From contig NC_067118.1 of assembly GCF_021347895.1 (NCBI RefSeq), forward strand, positions 13,209,015-13,273,014: a stretch of 64,000 nucleotides of DNA, in the 5' to 3' direction. The notes below the pieces were generated by a model. The model had not been told where the DNA came from. It saw only the letters and a program-made list of their open reading frames with translations, and made no database searches. This document shows positions 10,563-22,538 of this stretch, in pieces (position 1 is the first letter of the stretch; each line of letters begins with the position of its first letter). This DNA is from Acanthochromis polyacanthus (taxonomy: Eukaryota; Chordata; Actinopteri; Pomacentridae). Position numbers and translations under genes: made by a program.

Positions 10563-11270
10563 AAACGCAATAAATTGATGATAGTATCTATATTTACCTT
10601 TATAGATGATCTTAATTACGAGACAGAGGTCAGCTGTTGTCTGGGAACATCTGTGATCACGCTACTGGTGGGACACAACTGTACCGGATTTCAGCTGAAG
10701 GCTGCTGTTCTGTGCAAACTGTCATGAGACATTTTTATTGTGATATACCCTTCACTGCTGTTAGCTTTTGTTTTAATAAGTTGTTTGAGATGAGGAAATC
10801 ACGATTGCATGTTTCTACTTCAATGCCCTACTTTCATGATTTAATATCACCATAGCATTAATTTTTACAATTTCCATAAATGTCACCTGAAAGTTGAGTA
10901 ACTTTTTGTGAGTAGTGTATGTAGACATGTAATGTAAGCACACTTCAATAATATATCTGCTGCAGTAGTGTAGTTTATCTAGCTTGGTGTGACATATGTT
11001 GTAAGAAACGACATACTGGTATGTTGCTGATATGTTTCAGATTGAAATCTGCTTGAAAAGCACAACTGATTATCTGTCAAAATGTGTGTACGTAGAAGTG
11101 TGCACTTAACACTGAATAAAATCTCTGTAGATTATAGACAAAACACGCATCTTTCATCACAAATATATTTGTATTCACCCAAAGTGCAAGAGTAAAATAC
11201 CAGTGTACTTAAATAGCTAAGAAGGAAAAGAATTTATAAAAAATATGATTACTTTTTCTAAAAAAGGCAG
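10563..11270. other. No gene seen
   Basis: AT-rich sequence with no supported frame or known repeat. The short plus-strand frame at 10637-10855 shows no recognisable domain. Confidence 0.4.
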
Positions 11271-11564
11271 GAATAGTGGACAATGCAGTTTATTTCTATG
11301 ACAGTCGCTCCAGCACCGACACCATGCGTCCCATCAGTCCAGCAAAGGTGTTTGAATTTTCATCCGTCCTCTGGATGTTCTGGAGCAGGGCAGTGGTCAG
11401 GTCACGGTGTCTTCAGATCTGTTCCAAGAACCATTCCTCTGACGTCTCCAGATACTGCAGCAGATCCACAGTAGCATCCTGCTTCCTTTATCCTGCATAA
11501 AAGCACCCAAGCAGCATTAGTTGTCAGTAATTATTTTCTATATTCATGAACACAGTTAACTTAT

Positions 11565-11873
11565 TACCTCCGCCAGGAGGTTATGTAATCATCGGAGTTT
11601 GTTTGTCTGTTTGTCTGTTAACAGCATAACTCAAAAAGTTATGGACAGATTTTGGCGGCCATGTCTCAATTGTACAGAGTCCTTCAAAAAAATCCTGGAT
11701 CCAGACGGTGATCCAGGTCACCTCCAAAATCTAATCGATTGTTACTTTTGCTCTTCCGGACATTCTGTAAAAATTTGGTGAAAATCTGTCCATAACTTTT
11801 TGAGTTATGCTGTTAACAAACAGACAGACAGACAGATGACCTGGCAGAAGTCTGCGCTCTCTGCGTGCTTTTC
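11565..11873. mobile_element. Short foldback repeat
   Basis: Two arms of about 53 bp (11601-11653 and 11781-11834) are inverted copies, each containing GCATAACTCAAAAAGTTATG or its complement. Outside them are ATTACCTCCGCCAGGAGG on the left and GCAGAAGTCTGCGCTCTC on the right, also partly complementary. No coding capacity. The layout resembles a dispersed fish repeat, and the edges are approximate. Confidence 0.6.
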
Positions 11874-11889
11874 TAGTTATTTCTGTTGT

Positions 11890-12096
11890 AGAAGTGTGTG
11901 TGTGTGTGTGCGTGCGTGGCTGTATGACTGTCTGCGTGTGTATGTGTGTGTGTTGATAGGGAGTATGATGGGAGTTGAGTTGGGAGGGATGTGGGGCATT
12001 GTCTTTTTATTGTTTGTTTTTAACTTGTTAAGCACTTAGTGCTACTTTATGTAAGAAAAGTGATATAGAAATAAACTTTGATTGATTGATTGATTA
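11890..12096 (+). repeat. (GT)n-rich stretch and a LINE-like 3' tail with (TGAT)n
   Basis: A GT/GC-T rich run (11896-11952) is followed by TTAAGCACTTAGTGCTAC, then AGAAATAAACTTTGATTG and a (TGAT)n tail at about 12078-12096. The last part resembles the 3' end of L2/CR1-type LINEs, which terminate in a short tandem word. Confidence 0.5.
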
Positions 12097-13450
12097 AAAT
12101 AAATGTTGTACTTTGTGATTTTAGGATGGGCCAAAAGATAACATATTGATCATGTTGATGTCTGCACAGTCTAAACAAATCTTACTTGATTTTTTTTTAT
12201 TGTAAATGTATGGTGTTTATTAATTAAATCAAAATCTTACTTGATTTGGTCTGTAGCGAGGAGGACAGCATGAAGGAGCTGCAGGATGGAACCAGTAAGC
12301 TGCAGAGTAGTGATCCTGGTAACTGGACCTCATCATCCTAGGTCGACAACTAAATAAAATTAACAAGAAATGTTGTTGATAGCATCTGTAATTTAAAACC
12401 ATTTTCTCCATTAATTATTAATTTGTCCGTATGTTAGAAAATGTTACAAAAAATGCCTGTAATAATTTCCAGCAGTGCTAAATGCCTTGATATATTTGAG
12501 CAACAACTAAAAACCATCAAAGAAATCTGTGTATAAGTAATGAATGCATTGAATTTCCACATCTGCAAAGCTAGAAAATCACAGAACAATCAGCATTTTA
12601 CCTTGAAATTATAAAAAATAGCTGCGCATTACCAGTATTCCTCACTTCATTGTGTTAATTTGATCTTTTGAATAAGTTTTAGACTCGTATTAATAATGTT
12701 AAACAGTTTATTGGTTCTTCAAGGGAAATTTCAATGATTATCATATACCGGTAGTTCAGCAATATGATTAATGGGCCATTGTGTAACAACGTGGGAGGTT
12801 CTGAATACAGGTCTGGTAATGAAATATTGCTGCTGCTTTTCTCAGGTTTTGTAAGACGGTTTTCATAGCTTGCTAGCTTAGCAGTGGCTAACTGGTTAGC
12901 AAATAGTCGACCTCTGATCCTGTGTCCGGACCACGTTCGCTGGCGTAACGTTCATAATATTGATGTGGATCTGTTGTAGCTGGCGTATTCATAGTCGGCT
13001 AACAGCAGGGTGTTTAAGAAATAAAACTTACCTATCAGGATCGGTACTGCCGCCTGAATCAACTCCTGCTCAGCTGTTGCGTTCAAGGACCCGGTTGGAC
13101 TCACGGAATGCAGCCGGAAAAAATTGGGGCTCTTTTTGGTCAAAAACTGCTGCATCCCGGCTGCCTTTTCTGGTTCTTGTAGTCATTTCTGAACTTTTTA
13201 GTCGTTGAGGAGTTAGTCAGGCGCCGTTCGTACAGCTGTAGCCATCTCCCACTGGATTGTTTCGAACACTGGTGTGGTCCAAGAGGCTCCCTCTAACTTC
13301 CACTGAATTTCATATGAAGACCACAGTTCCAGGAAGCTTTGGGTCTCCTCCTCAGACCGTTGTTGCTTGGATTTTGCTTCTATATTTACCGGTTTTTAAA
13401 ACACAAACACTGAACATTACTGCTGCTCGCTCGGCTGTTTAAAAACGGCG

Positions 13451-14605
13451 CTTCTGTGTTTCCACTGTTGACAGTCGGACTGTAACCCCAGCCCCTGACG
13501 TACTGGGCTCTCACTTCGGGCCACCTGTGGCCCAGCAACGAGTTGGGGCCGGTGCGAGTCCCAGTTTTTGGAGCCCGGAGGCGGCCCACCGCCTGTCGAA
13601 AAACAAAAAACCGGAGCCGAATCGGCCACCGACTCCAACCTCGAACCGGAACTGCCTCGGTCGAAAAGGGGAGACTCTTCTTCGTCTTCTTCTTTTCCGC
13701 CAGTATGGCTCACTGCTGCCTCCCCTGGCTGACTAAAATGAAAAGGCCAATTACACGACACGCTCATGTGAGGCGGACTGGTACGCACGGTGCACATAGA
13801 CTGTATATATAGTGGACGTAGCATCTGGCTCCAGAATTGAAGCCAATCTGGAAGTGTCAAAAACTTGCAATATCCCGCCGTCCGCTAGGGTTGGCTCCAA
13901 AAAGCTTTTGCTCCATAGACCCCAATTCATTTTTGGAAAAAAATAAAATTTGATAGACTGATTTTCTACAGCTCAGGATTTTTTTCCTGTTAGTTTTCAT
14001 GGTCAAAATGAGAGATCAGGTGGCCGATCTTAAAATAAATCAATACTGAATTTTAAAACGTGGGCGGGATAAGAGAGTTCTCAGCCAATCCTGCCCCTAG
14101 TTGCTCTCCGGTCCAGTCTGTTTGATGACGCTTTTTACGTCACTGGCTCCAAAAAATCCAAAACGGCGACCAGGATGTAGCAAAATCCGGGCTTCATTTT
14201 CTCGGCGTTGAAACCAACGGGTGACGTCACGGTTAGTTTACGCCTGACGGTGCAGAAACGTTCTATTGTGTATGGCGACCGCACGCGTGTGTGAACGCGT
14301 AATAGTATTTGTCAAACAGTGACAGACAGGCGTGTACGCGCTGCTTCATACGCACGCAGCTTCTTGTTACGCGTGAAATACAATCTGCACACGACAACGC
14401 ACGCACGCGTAAGAAAATAATCATGCGTGTACAGACACGTTGCTGCGAGTTGCTTTGATTGTTTTGACACGATTCTGACGTCATAGCGTGCGTGCGGGCG
14501 TTGTAACGTGCAGATTGTATTTCACGCTTAACAAAAAGCTGCATACCTATGAAGCAGCGCGTGCATGCCTGTCTGTCACTGTTTGGCAAATACTGTTACG
14601 CGCCA
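13451..14605 (-). repeat. CpG-rich repeat, copy 2a (reverse orientation)
   Basis: Shares with copy 3 (21780-22203) the order CTGTGTTTCCACTG, TTTTCCGCCA, TATGGCTCACTGC, ACACG(A), CGGTGCA, CGACCGCACGC, AAACAGTGACAGACAGGCGTG and GAGTTGCTTTGATTGTTTTG. It is split by the 452-bp insertion at 13795-14246. A second reversed piece (about 14485-14605) follows, so this copy is itself partly duplicated. Confidence 0.65.
13795..14246. mobile_element. Non-autonomous hAT-like insertion in the CpG-rich repeat
   Basis: It is flanked by an 8-bp direct repeat ACGGTGCA (13787-13794 and 14247-14254). The homologous copy at 21.9 kb reads straight through this point with a single ACGGTGCA, so it serves as an empty site. 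The ends are CATAGACTG... and ...GTTTACGCCTG. The 8-bp duplication fits hAT. No reading frame. It contains a CpG-containing promoter-like tail (TGACGTCACGG). Confidence 0.8.
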
Positions 14606-14641
<36 letters not shown>

Positions 14642-15172
14642 CATCAGAATCGTTTCAAAAAGTGTGCGCAGCTATCAACTGAACGTGTCACACACGCGTG
14701 CTTTGACGCCTGTGCAGCAATGTAGTTTCCCCATTGACTTATAATGGTCTCCCGTTCACGTGTGATCATTGCTGCACACCGGCAATCACACGATGCGGAG
14801 CGGCCATGCGTAACATTTATATATATATATTTTTTTACAAACTCACGCATTAATGCTCACATGAAGATAATAGAGCATTTCGGTCACGCGCTCACACGTA
14901 CGCGGAAATGACGTGCACGAACTCTGTCACACATAACAAGAAGCTGTGTGCATATGAAGCGGCGCCTGCACGCCTGTCTGTCACTGTTTGACAAATACTG
15001 TTACGTGCTCACACGCGTGCGGTCGCAATTTCTGATTGTACACAATAGAAAGTTGATCTGCACCGTGCGCAGCACTCCGCATAACATGAGCGCGTCGTGT
15101 AGTTGTTCGGTGTTCCATTTTCATCCAGCTGATGGCGCTATTGTTCCAAAACACGGGGATAAACTTACCCTG

Positions 15173-15213
<41 letters not shown>

Positions 15214-15290
15214 TGAATTAGGTTCTCAGGCTTCACAGCCCTAAGCCACGAGGCTGCAGTTCTTCTGATGTTTATTATTATTCCATAATT
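14606..15290 (+). repeat. CpG-rich repeat, copy 2b (forward orientation)
   Basis: It begins with a (TG)n run (14608-14641) and then follows copy 1 closely: CAGCTATCAACTGAACGTGT, TTCCCCATTGACTTATAATG, CGCACACCGGCAATCACACG-like words, AGATAATAGAGCATTTCGGT, GCGGTCGCAATTTCTGATTG and GATGGCGCTATTGTTCC, ending in an (ATT)n run (15177-15213). It lies head to head with copy 2a. Confidence 0.7.
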
Positions 15291-17067
15291 CATTTATTTA
15301 TTTTTTAGTTGTGCAGACTTTAGTTGTGTAGACTCAGGTGACTTTTAACAATGTGGCCTTTAAATGATTTGTGCCTCACTGCCCAGTCCCTCCAGAGGTG
15401 GAATTGTAACAGGTGGGTGGAGCTGATGCAGGAGTTGTGGTCCTGCAGTGAGCTCCATCTTGTGATTGATCAACTGTATCCTTTAATTAAAAAATATATA
15501 TATATCCTAATGGGAATGCTTTCTTCCAGCTGACCCAATCCACAATGGAATGGGGTGTAACTGATGGCTGATAATTGTATAACAATGACTGAAGTTATAA
15601 TTTATATTCTCTAGCCTTCAGGGTGACTGTAAAAGACTGAAGGTGGCTGGGGTTAGAGATTAGCCTCTACACCGGCACATCTGTCAAGATGCGAGGACCA
15701 CAGAGAGCCATTTAACCATTTATTTCTTCTGCTTTGAATCTGATTGTCTCATAGATGATGATGGTGCAAAGGACACATGTAATAAATGGAAACAATAATT
15801 AACAAAAATAGGTGTTATCAAACACATCAAAACACATACAGTTAGTGAAGAGTCCACCTTAACTCACTCAAAAATGCATCTCAAATACAAAGCAGCAGGA
15901 AGTCAGCAGGCAGCATGCTGTGGCAGACAAAAGGCAGAGCAGAGCAGAGCTGAGGCTTCTATCACCTCAGGTGACTCCTGTTTGGCCAATGAAAGCAAGT
16001 ACAGGTGACAGTGTTTTCTACAGTGACTGTTGGAAAAAACAATGGTAGTTGTTTTGCACACGTTTGACACTCGACAAGAATGTCCACCATTTTTAAAATA
16101 AAAACTGAAGGAATATCTTTTGATATAAATGTCTCAATTTATTAATATTAACAATATTCACGGTCAAACTGTGTGTATGTTACTGTGCAACTTTGTGTCT
16201 GTGTGTTTCAATTAACCTAAATCTGTGTTTCAATTATCCTAATTCTAATAATAAAACTGCATAACATGTCTATATAGACCCCAGCTAGCAAAAGTGAAGT
16301 GAGTAATTTAAAACGTGTTTTGATTTTAGAGCAAGCTCTGAAGAGCAACTAGCTGTTTAAAACCAAGAAAGTGCTTGGACAGTGTGAAGGGCATATTAAA
16401 CAATATTTATTGACAGAAATGATAGAATGGGGCCTGTGGGGGAAGAAAGTCGGTTTGTGGTGGTTGGCAACACTGATCCTCCACGACAGCACTGGTCTTC
16501 CACTTGGACACTGTCCTCTGTCAGGCACAAGCTGTGAGGGAAACAGTCACTGCACTTTTAGAATAATATTACTATTATTACTATACTATTATTAATAATA
16601 TTACTCACACAATGAGGCAGAGTATCAATGCAGCCTGTGTTCACAGTCACCTTGGGCCAACACCAGTCCCACCACTGCTGTCACACTGTCTTCAGGCGCC
16701 GGCCTCAGAAGCTGTCGTGGGGGGGGTGTAACTTTCCATGACCAGGGATCACAACTCGCATTCCTCTTCCTCTGTCTGCTTGCTGCAGGTGTAACTGCTG
16801 TGTTCTGGTGTAGAATCAGACACTGGCAACTCTTGTCGAACCCTGTTTTAGCACTGTCTCAACAACACATCTGACATGAAAAAGGACAAACTTTGTGTAT
16901 AAAAAATGGTGAAAACCAGACACGTTACAGGCAACACTATTTTTTTCAGCTCTCAAAACTTAGTTCTACAGGTACATCACATAAAAACTTGCTTATCTGA
17001 CTGAGAATTGATGTTAATCCTGATTAGCAGCACTATCAATAAACTCACCTGTTCCACTCTGCAGAGC
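15291..17067. other. No gene seen
   Basis: Mostly unique-looking sequence. A G-run lies at 16720-16727 and an AT-trinucleotide stretch near 16560-16606. No supported frame, RNA gene or transposon end. Confidence 0.4.
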
Positions 17068-17073
17068 CTCTGC

Positions 17074-19937
17074 TATGGAGTAAGATTACTGTCAAAAGTA
17101 TTCATCCACGATTCTAACCATTCGTATTCGTAATGCTAAACATTTGTATGTTAATAAAAAATGTGTACACAAAATTCTGCTGTCATATGCATGAGTTTGA
17201 TAAATTAAGGGTTAGGATTGTTTTTACGAGTATGAACCTAAAAGTTGTGAGTGCAACTCTAATTTCTACGACTACGAAGTCTTCCCTGTGAGGACGAATT
17301 CAAGTTTATGGGTACGAGTAGAAAAATACTGGAATGACGTCACATAGGTCACAGGGGAAGGTAATCGAACACCGATTGCTTCAAACGCGCATGCGCCATT
17401 TATAAAGAGTAGATGCCGGGTGGACCCGGTGGACCGACCGGGGCAGGTGACGCCTCACAGGTCAAGTAAATAACACATCCAACTTCTTGTAATTTATTTA
17501 TTTCATGAAACTGTACTGTTTTAATTGATATACAGTTTATGGACGAAAGACGGTACTGCTTAGCTTGCACGCTAACGAGCTGGGCCGGTGACACATTAGC
17601 CTTCTAATGCAAGGAGGCTAAGGAGGAGGCTAAGGAGGCTTAATAACAAAACAAACATAATTTGAGATTATGAATCGTGGCAATTGGCATATGAATCAGC
17701 CCATTGTACAGCCTAAATTGCTGTAAATTAAGTCCAGTTTTAGTTCTTTGCAAACTCAGACACGTGCATTAGTTTAGTTTACAATGAATCTGGCGGAGTT
17801 CGGTAAAGTTGGAAAGATATTCACAGACTTCCGACATCAATAACTCATGAGATATATGTTGTCAAAACATGAACGATGCCTCTTTCAAATCGTTGTAAGG
17901 TAGACAATGTGCGACAAGGCCAATTTTATCAAAAGTCGCTGTATTTCAAGCTACAGAAATAACATTGGCGTCTATGAGCAGCCGGCGGTGCAACGAGTGA
18001 ACAGGGACCGTCTGCAAATAGCAAAACCGCTGCAACAGCGAAAAGAGACAGTGCACATATATTCAATAACTTCACTGTAGAGCCACCAAAATCACTGGAG
18101 CCATGAATGGGCTCTTGCTGGTCAAACTACAACTCTTGCTTTGGCGCTAAATTAAAAATCTGAATTTTAAGGAATTTTTATGTTTTGTATGATTGTTTTA
18201 TGAGTATTAAAATGGCACTTTTCTTCATGTATGTGGTATATTTTATATAACACACAGGAAAAATGGCATAAGGGCATAGTGTACTTGCTGTGACCTGTGC
18301 TGGTCAGACCGTCAGGTTTATTACCTCCAAGTATTGTCTGTACAGTCCTTAACTAGAAAAATATTACTCTCAATTTAACATTATGGTATAAATGAATCAA
18401 TTGACACTGAAACTTTGCAATAAAGTGTCTTATCGTCTTTCTTCTCAATCATCAGTACTTGAGGTGACAGTCTAAACAGTTTGTTTGGTATATTGGTGTT
18501 ATCTGATACTCTCTTTGGTAAGGATTGTAAATTCCATTACTATACAGAATTATGTGTTTGGACAAACAAGTACATTATGCCCTTATGCCATTTTTCCTGT
18601 GTGTTATATAAAATATACCACATACATGAAGAAAAGTGCCATTTTAATACTCATAAAATAATCATACAAAACATAAAAATTCCTTAAAATTCAGATTTTT
18701 CATTTAGCGCCAAAGCAAGAGTTGTAGTATGACCAGCAGGAGACAATTGGTGGCTCCAGTGATTTTGGTGACTGTACAGTGTGTAAGAGTGAAGTTACTG
18801 AATTTTAATACTCATAAAATAATCATAAAAAATCCTTAAAATTCAATTTTTCACTTAGCACCAAACAAAGAGTTGTAGTATGACCAGCCGCAGCCGATTC
18901 ATGGCTCCAGTGATTTTAGTGGCTCTACAGGGTACAAGAGTAAAGTTACTGAATAAATGTGCACTGTCTCTTTTCGCTGTTGCAGCGGTTTTGCTATTTG
19001 CAGACGGTCCCTGTTCACTCGTTGCACCGCCGGCTGCTCATAGACGCCAATGTTATTTCTGTAGCTTGAAATACAGCGACTTTTGATAAAATTGGCCTTG
19101 TAGCACATTGTCTACCTTACAACGATTTGAAAGAGGCATCGTTCATGTTTTGACAACATATATCTCATGAGTTATTGATGCCGGAAGTCTGTGAATATCT
19201 TTCCAACTTTACCGAACTCCGCCAGATTCATTGTAAACTAAACTAATGCACGTGTCTGAGTTTGCAAAGAACTAAAACTGGACTTAATTTACAGCAATTT
19301 AGGCTGTACAATGGGCTGATTCATACGCCAATTGCCACGATTCATAATCTCAAATTATGTTTGTTTTGTTATTAAGCCTCCTTAGCCTCCTCCTTAGCCT
19401 CCTTGCATTAGAAGGCTAATGTGTCACCGGCCCGGCTCGTTAGCGTGCAAGCTAAGCAGTACCGTCTTTCGTCCATAAACTGTATATCAATTAAAACAGA
19501 ACAGTTTCATGAAATAAATTACAAGAAGTTGGATGTGTTATTTACTTGACCTGTGAGGCGTCACCTGCCCCGGTCGGTCCACCGGGTCCACCCGGCGTCT
19601 ACTCTTTATAAATGGCGCATGCGCGTTTGAAGCAATCGGTGTTCGATTACCTTCCCCTGTGACCTATGTGACGTCATTCCAGTATTTTTCTACTCGTACC
19701 CATAAACTTGAATTCGTCCTCACAGGGAAGACTTCGTAGTCGTAGAAATTAGAGTTGCACTCACAACTTTTAGGTTCATACTCGTAAAAACAATCCTAAC
19801 CCTTAATTTATCAAACTCATGCATATGACAGCAGAATTTTGTGTACACATTTTTTATTAACATACAAATGTTTAGCATTACGAATACGAATGGTTAGAAT
19901 CATGGATGAATACTTTTGACAGTAATCTTATTCCATA
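17074..19937. mobile_element. Giant palindromic (long-TIR) element, 2.86 kb
   Basis: The left arm (17074-18287, 1214 bp) and right arm (18567-19937) are inverted copies with only scattered mismatches, such as GTAGATGCCGGG against GTAGACGCCGGG, around a 279-bp loop. The ends read TATGGAGTAAGATTACTG and, complemented, TATGGAATAAGATTACTG. A 6-bp direct repeat CTCTGC flanks it (17068-17073 and 19938-19943); a TA target is an alternative reading because both ends begin with TA. Each arm holds TGACGTCA, TTTATAAA and a GC-rich block, all pointing inwards. No transposase or known domain. Superfamily not identified. Confidence 0.85.
18644..18953. repeat. About 155-bp tandem duplication in the right arm of the palindrome
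   Basis: Two successive segments start with TTTTAATACTCATAAAATAATCAT and end with AAGTTACTGAA (each read in parts). They are diverged from each other, and the left arm holds only one. This accounts for the right arm being 157 bp longer. Confidence 0.8.
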
Positions 19938-20109
19938 CTCTGCAGAGAAAGAAAAGAAAATTCAAACAACTTCACATAGGGTGCAGTATATAAAATAATA
20001 TTTATCATGAAATTAACATTTAACCGTTAGTTTTTAATCAAATACTCTGGTTTAACCTCTTGAAATCCTACACAAAACACACAAATACATTTTACTACAT
20101 TATCAGAGG

Positions 20110-21588
20110 GGTGTACTACGAAGCGAGATTACTGTCTTAGCTCTGATGAGTCTAAAGGTGTTCAAGATTAACTGGTGTTCCGATCAACTGGTGATAGCAG
20201 GGTTTCTGAGACAGATTATTTTGTAGGCGTGGCTTTTCAGGACCCCTTACGTACTGGCCAGGAAATAAACAATGGGACAACTTCATCTATAAAATGAGAT
20301 TTCTGCTGATCTATACATTTCGGTCTTGACAAAATAACTGGAAATAAGAGGTGTTCTCATTTTAAAAGTCATGTGCTGTCAGGCTACATGAAAGAAAAAC
20401 TACGTCACCGCGGTTGGAACATAGACTGTGAAACCAGTGGAGCTGCGATCTCTGTTTACTGTTAAAACCTGTTAAAGCAGCAGACAGGAGACCAGTACAC
20501 GGTGTACACGTTATTCAACAAGAAGTTCACCAAGCCGGGTGATAACAGAATGCCGAAGTGTTGCAGTATAACATTAATATATTGATACAGTATTCGCAGG
20601 TTTAGATCACATTGTAGCTACACTGTCTTATTTAAATAACACAAACGTAAAAATTTGACCAAAACACATATTTCTATATAAAACAATAGATAGAAGTTAT
20701 ATATCAGAGAAAATGAATATATATAAATCATAGATGGAGTATCAACATCATTCACATATAGGCTATAATAGATAAAAGTTATATTTTAGAGAAAATCATA
20801 CTACATATATAAATCATGTATGGAGTATCAATATATCAGAAAACTGACTGTGTTCATTAGTCAGTATTTTGTTTATATATGTATATATAGCGTAATCATA
20901 TATTGTCTCTTCAAATTATTAAAATAATTGACTTTACTGCCATTATCTGCCTCTCTAACACATATTAGTGTGTGTGTGTGTTTACACTGTTTGCAAAATA
21001 CCTGTCTACAGTCGAGCTTAATATCAGAATATTCTATTACCATCCATCCTCCATCCACTATACACCGCTTTATCCTCACTAGGGTCGCGGGGGGGTGCTG
21101 GAGCCTATCCCAGCTGACTCAGGCGAAGGCAGGGGACACCCTGGACAGGTCGCCAGTCTGTCGCAGGGCTACATATACAGACGAACAATCACACTCGCAT
21201 TCTATTCTATTACCTATTATTATCTATTATTCCCGCTATGAATAATAAAATACGCCAAACCATTTGTCCTGTATCATAGCTACATGTATGACGCTTGCAG
21301 CAACAAAATAAAATTAAAAAATGCGTGAAAATCAGTTTAATATTCAGAGTTAAGATGGATTAAATGCGCTGTCAAACAGCGCTGAGTGGAGTGGGTGACC
21401 GGACCAAGATGGCGGCCGTATTTCTCACTGCGCAGCACCCCAAGCAGCGTCTACTCTTTATTATGTCTATTGTTGCCGTTGTAACAGCTGCCTCGCTCAC
21501 TGAATATCACCAGTTGATCGGAACACCAGTTAATCTTGAACACCCGGAGCCGAAAGCCTGCATATGTTGAGCCCGCTTCGTAGTATTG
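20110..21588. mobile_element. Non-autonomous DNA transposon with subterminal inverted repeats
   Basis: The end motif TACTACGAAGCG (20114-20125) recurs inverted at 21574-21585. Further in, a perfect 37-bp inverted pair lies at 20159 and 21505; it includes TTAACTGGTGTTCCGATCAA. The inner right portion (about 20855-21030 and 21213-21470) matches the palindromic element at 62.0-62.9 kb. A retroposon tail is nested at 21041-21202. No transposase frame. The TIRs resemble Harbinger/ISL2EU-type fish elements, but I cannot confirm the family. Confidence 0.7.
21041..21202 (-). mobile_element. LINE-type 3' tail retroposon with target duplication
   Basis: It is flanked by an 11-bp direct repeat TATTCTATTAC (21030-21040 and 21203-21213). 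On the minus strand it reads CGACAGACTGGCGACCTGTC ... AGCGGTGTATAG and ends in a (GGATG)n-like tail. This is a ubiquitous teleost repeat; the direct repeats show it moved by target-primed reverse transcription. Confidence 0.85.
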
Positions 21589-21779
21589 TCCTAGCTGTCT
21601 GTTTTGCCTCCAGTTGAACACGGGAGCTAATCGTGACTGACCAGCTAATACTAATTAGCGCTCACGCTAGCTGGAAACAGCCGTTCAACATCACATGAAA
21701 GGCAACAGAAACAAACCTTGTGCCCACATCAGCCAGGTACCCATGACACAACAGTAACACATTTCCTTCTATTTAGCAG

Positions 21780-22202
21780 ACACACACTCTTACCTGTGTT
21801 TCCACTGCCGATAACAGTCCGACTCCGGAAGCTTTTCTTCTTATTCTTTTCCGCCACGCAAAGTATGGCTCACTGCAGCCTAAAGTGACTGCTGACTAAA
21901 ATGAAAAGGTCAACTACACGACGCGGTCATGTTACACGGAGTGCTGCGCACGGTGCAGATCAACTTTCTATTGTGTACAATCAGAAATTGCGACCGCACG
22001 CATGTGTGAGCGCGTAACGGTATTTGTCAAACAGTGACAGACAGGCGTGCATGCGCTGCTTCATAGGTACGCAGCTTCTTGTTACGCGTGAAATACAATC
22101 TGCACGTTACAACGCACGCACGCACACGTAACATAATAATCATGCATGTACACACACGTTGCTGCGAGTTGCTTTGATTGTTTTGAATCGATTCTGACGC
22201 CA

Positions 22203-22203
<1 letters not shown>
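21780..22203 (-). repeat. CpG-rich repeat, copy 3 (empty-site copy)
   Basis: It is the uninterrupted counterpart of copy 2a, running through CGGTGCAGATCAACTTTC without the hAT-like insertion. It ends TTCTGACGCCATAGTGTGTG, so a (GT)n run begins exactly at its edge, as in copies 1 and 2b. Confidence 0.7.
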
Positions 22204-22269
<66 letters not shown>

Positions 22270-22538
22270 CTTGTACTTGCTACATGGTGAGTACCATTTT
22301 CTGCATTTAACTATCAAAGTGAGGACATTTTTACAAAGTGAGGACATTCTGGCCGGTCCTCACTTTGAAACAGCCATGTTTGAGGGAGAAGACTTGTTTT
22401 TAGAGAACAGGTATGAATTGAGGTTTGGTTAGGGTTAGGGTAAGGATTAAGTTTAGGCAATCAGTTGTGATGGTTAAGGTTAGGGTAAGGCTCTAGGAAA
22501 TGCATTACGCCTATGGATGTCCTCACTAAGATAGAAGT

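Larger units (their letters stand above)
11296..13186 (-). pseudogene. Candidate decayed three-exon gene, identity unknown
   Basis: Three minus-strand blocks fit together: exon A 13186-13032 (ATG, ends GATAG|GTAAGT), exon B 12349-12241 (acceptor ATTTAG, ends ATCAA|GTAAG) and exon C 11478-11296 (acceptor GGAAGCAG, ends TAG followed at once by AATAAA). Lengths 155, 109 and 183 give matching phases and 149 codons in total. Two in-frame TGAs interrupt it, one in A (RNS-stop-AGVD) and one in C (EQI-stop-RHRD); both could be decayed CGA codons. Exon C reads like a helical protein end (VDLLQYLETSEEWF, LTTALLQNIQRTDENS). I do not recognise the protein. Chance assembly of splice-like signals is possible. 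Confidence 0.35.

Noticed and set aside
13417..13860. 147-residue minus frame and overlapping plus frames
   Set aside because: High-GC repeat sequence; no domain, and the homologous copy 3 does not keep the frame.
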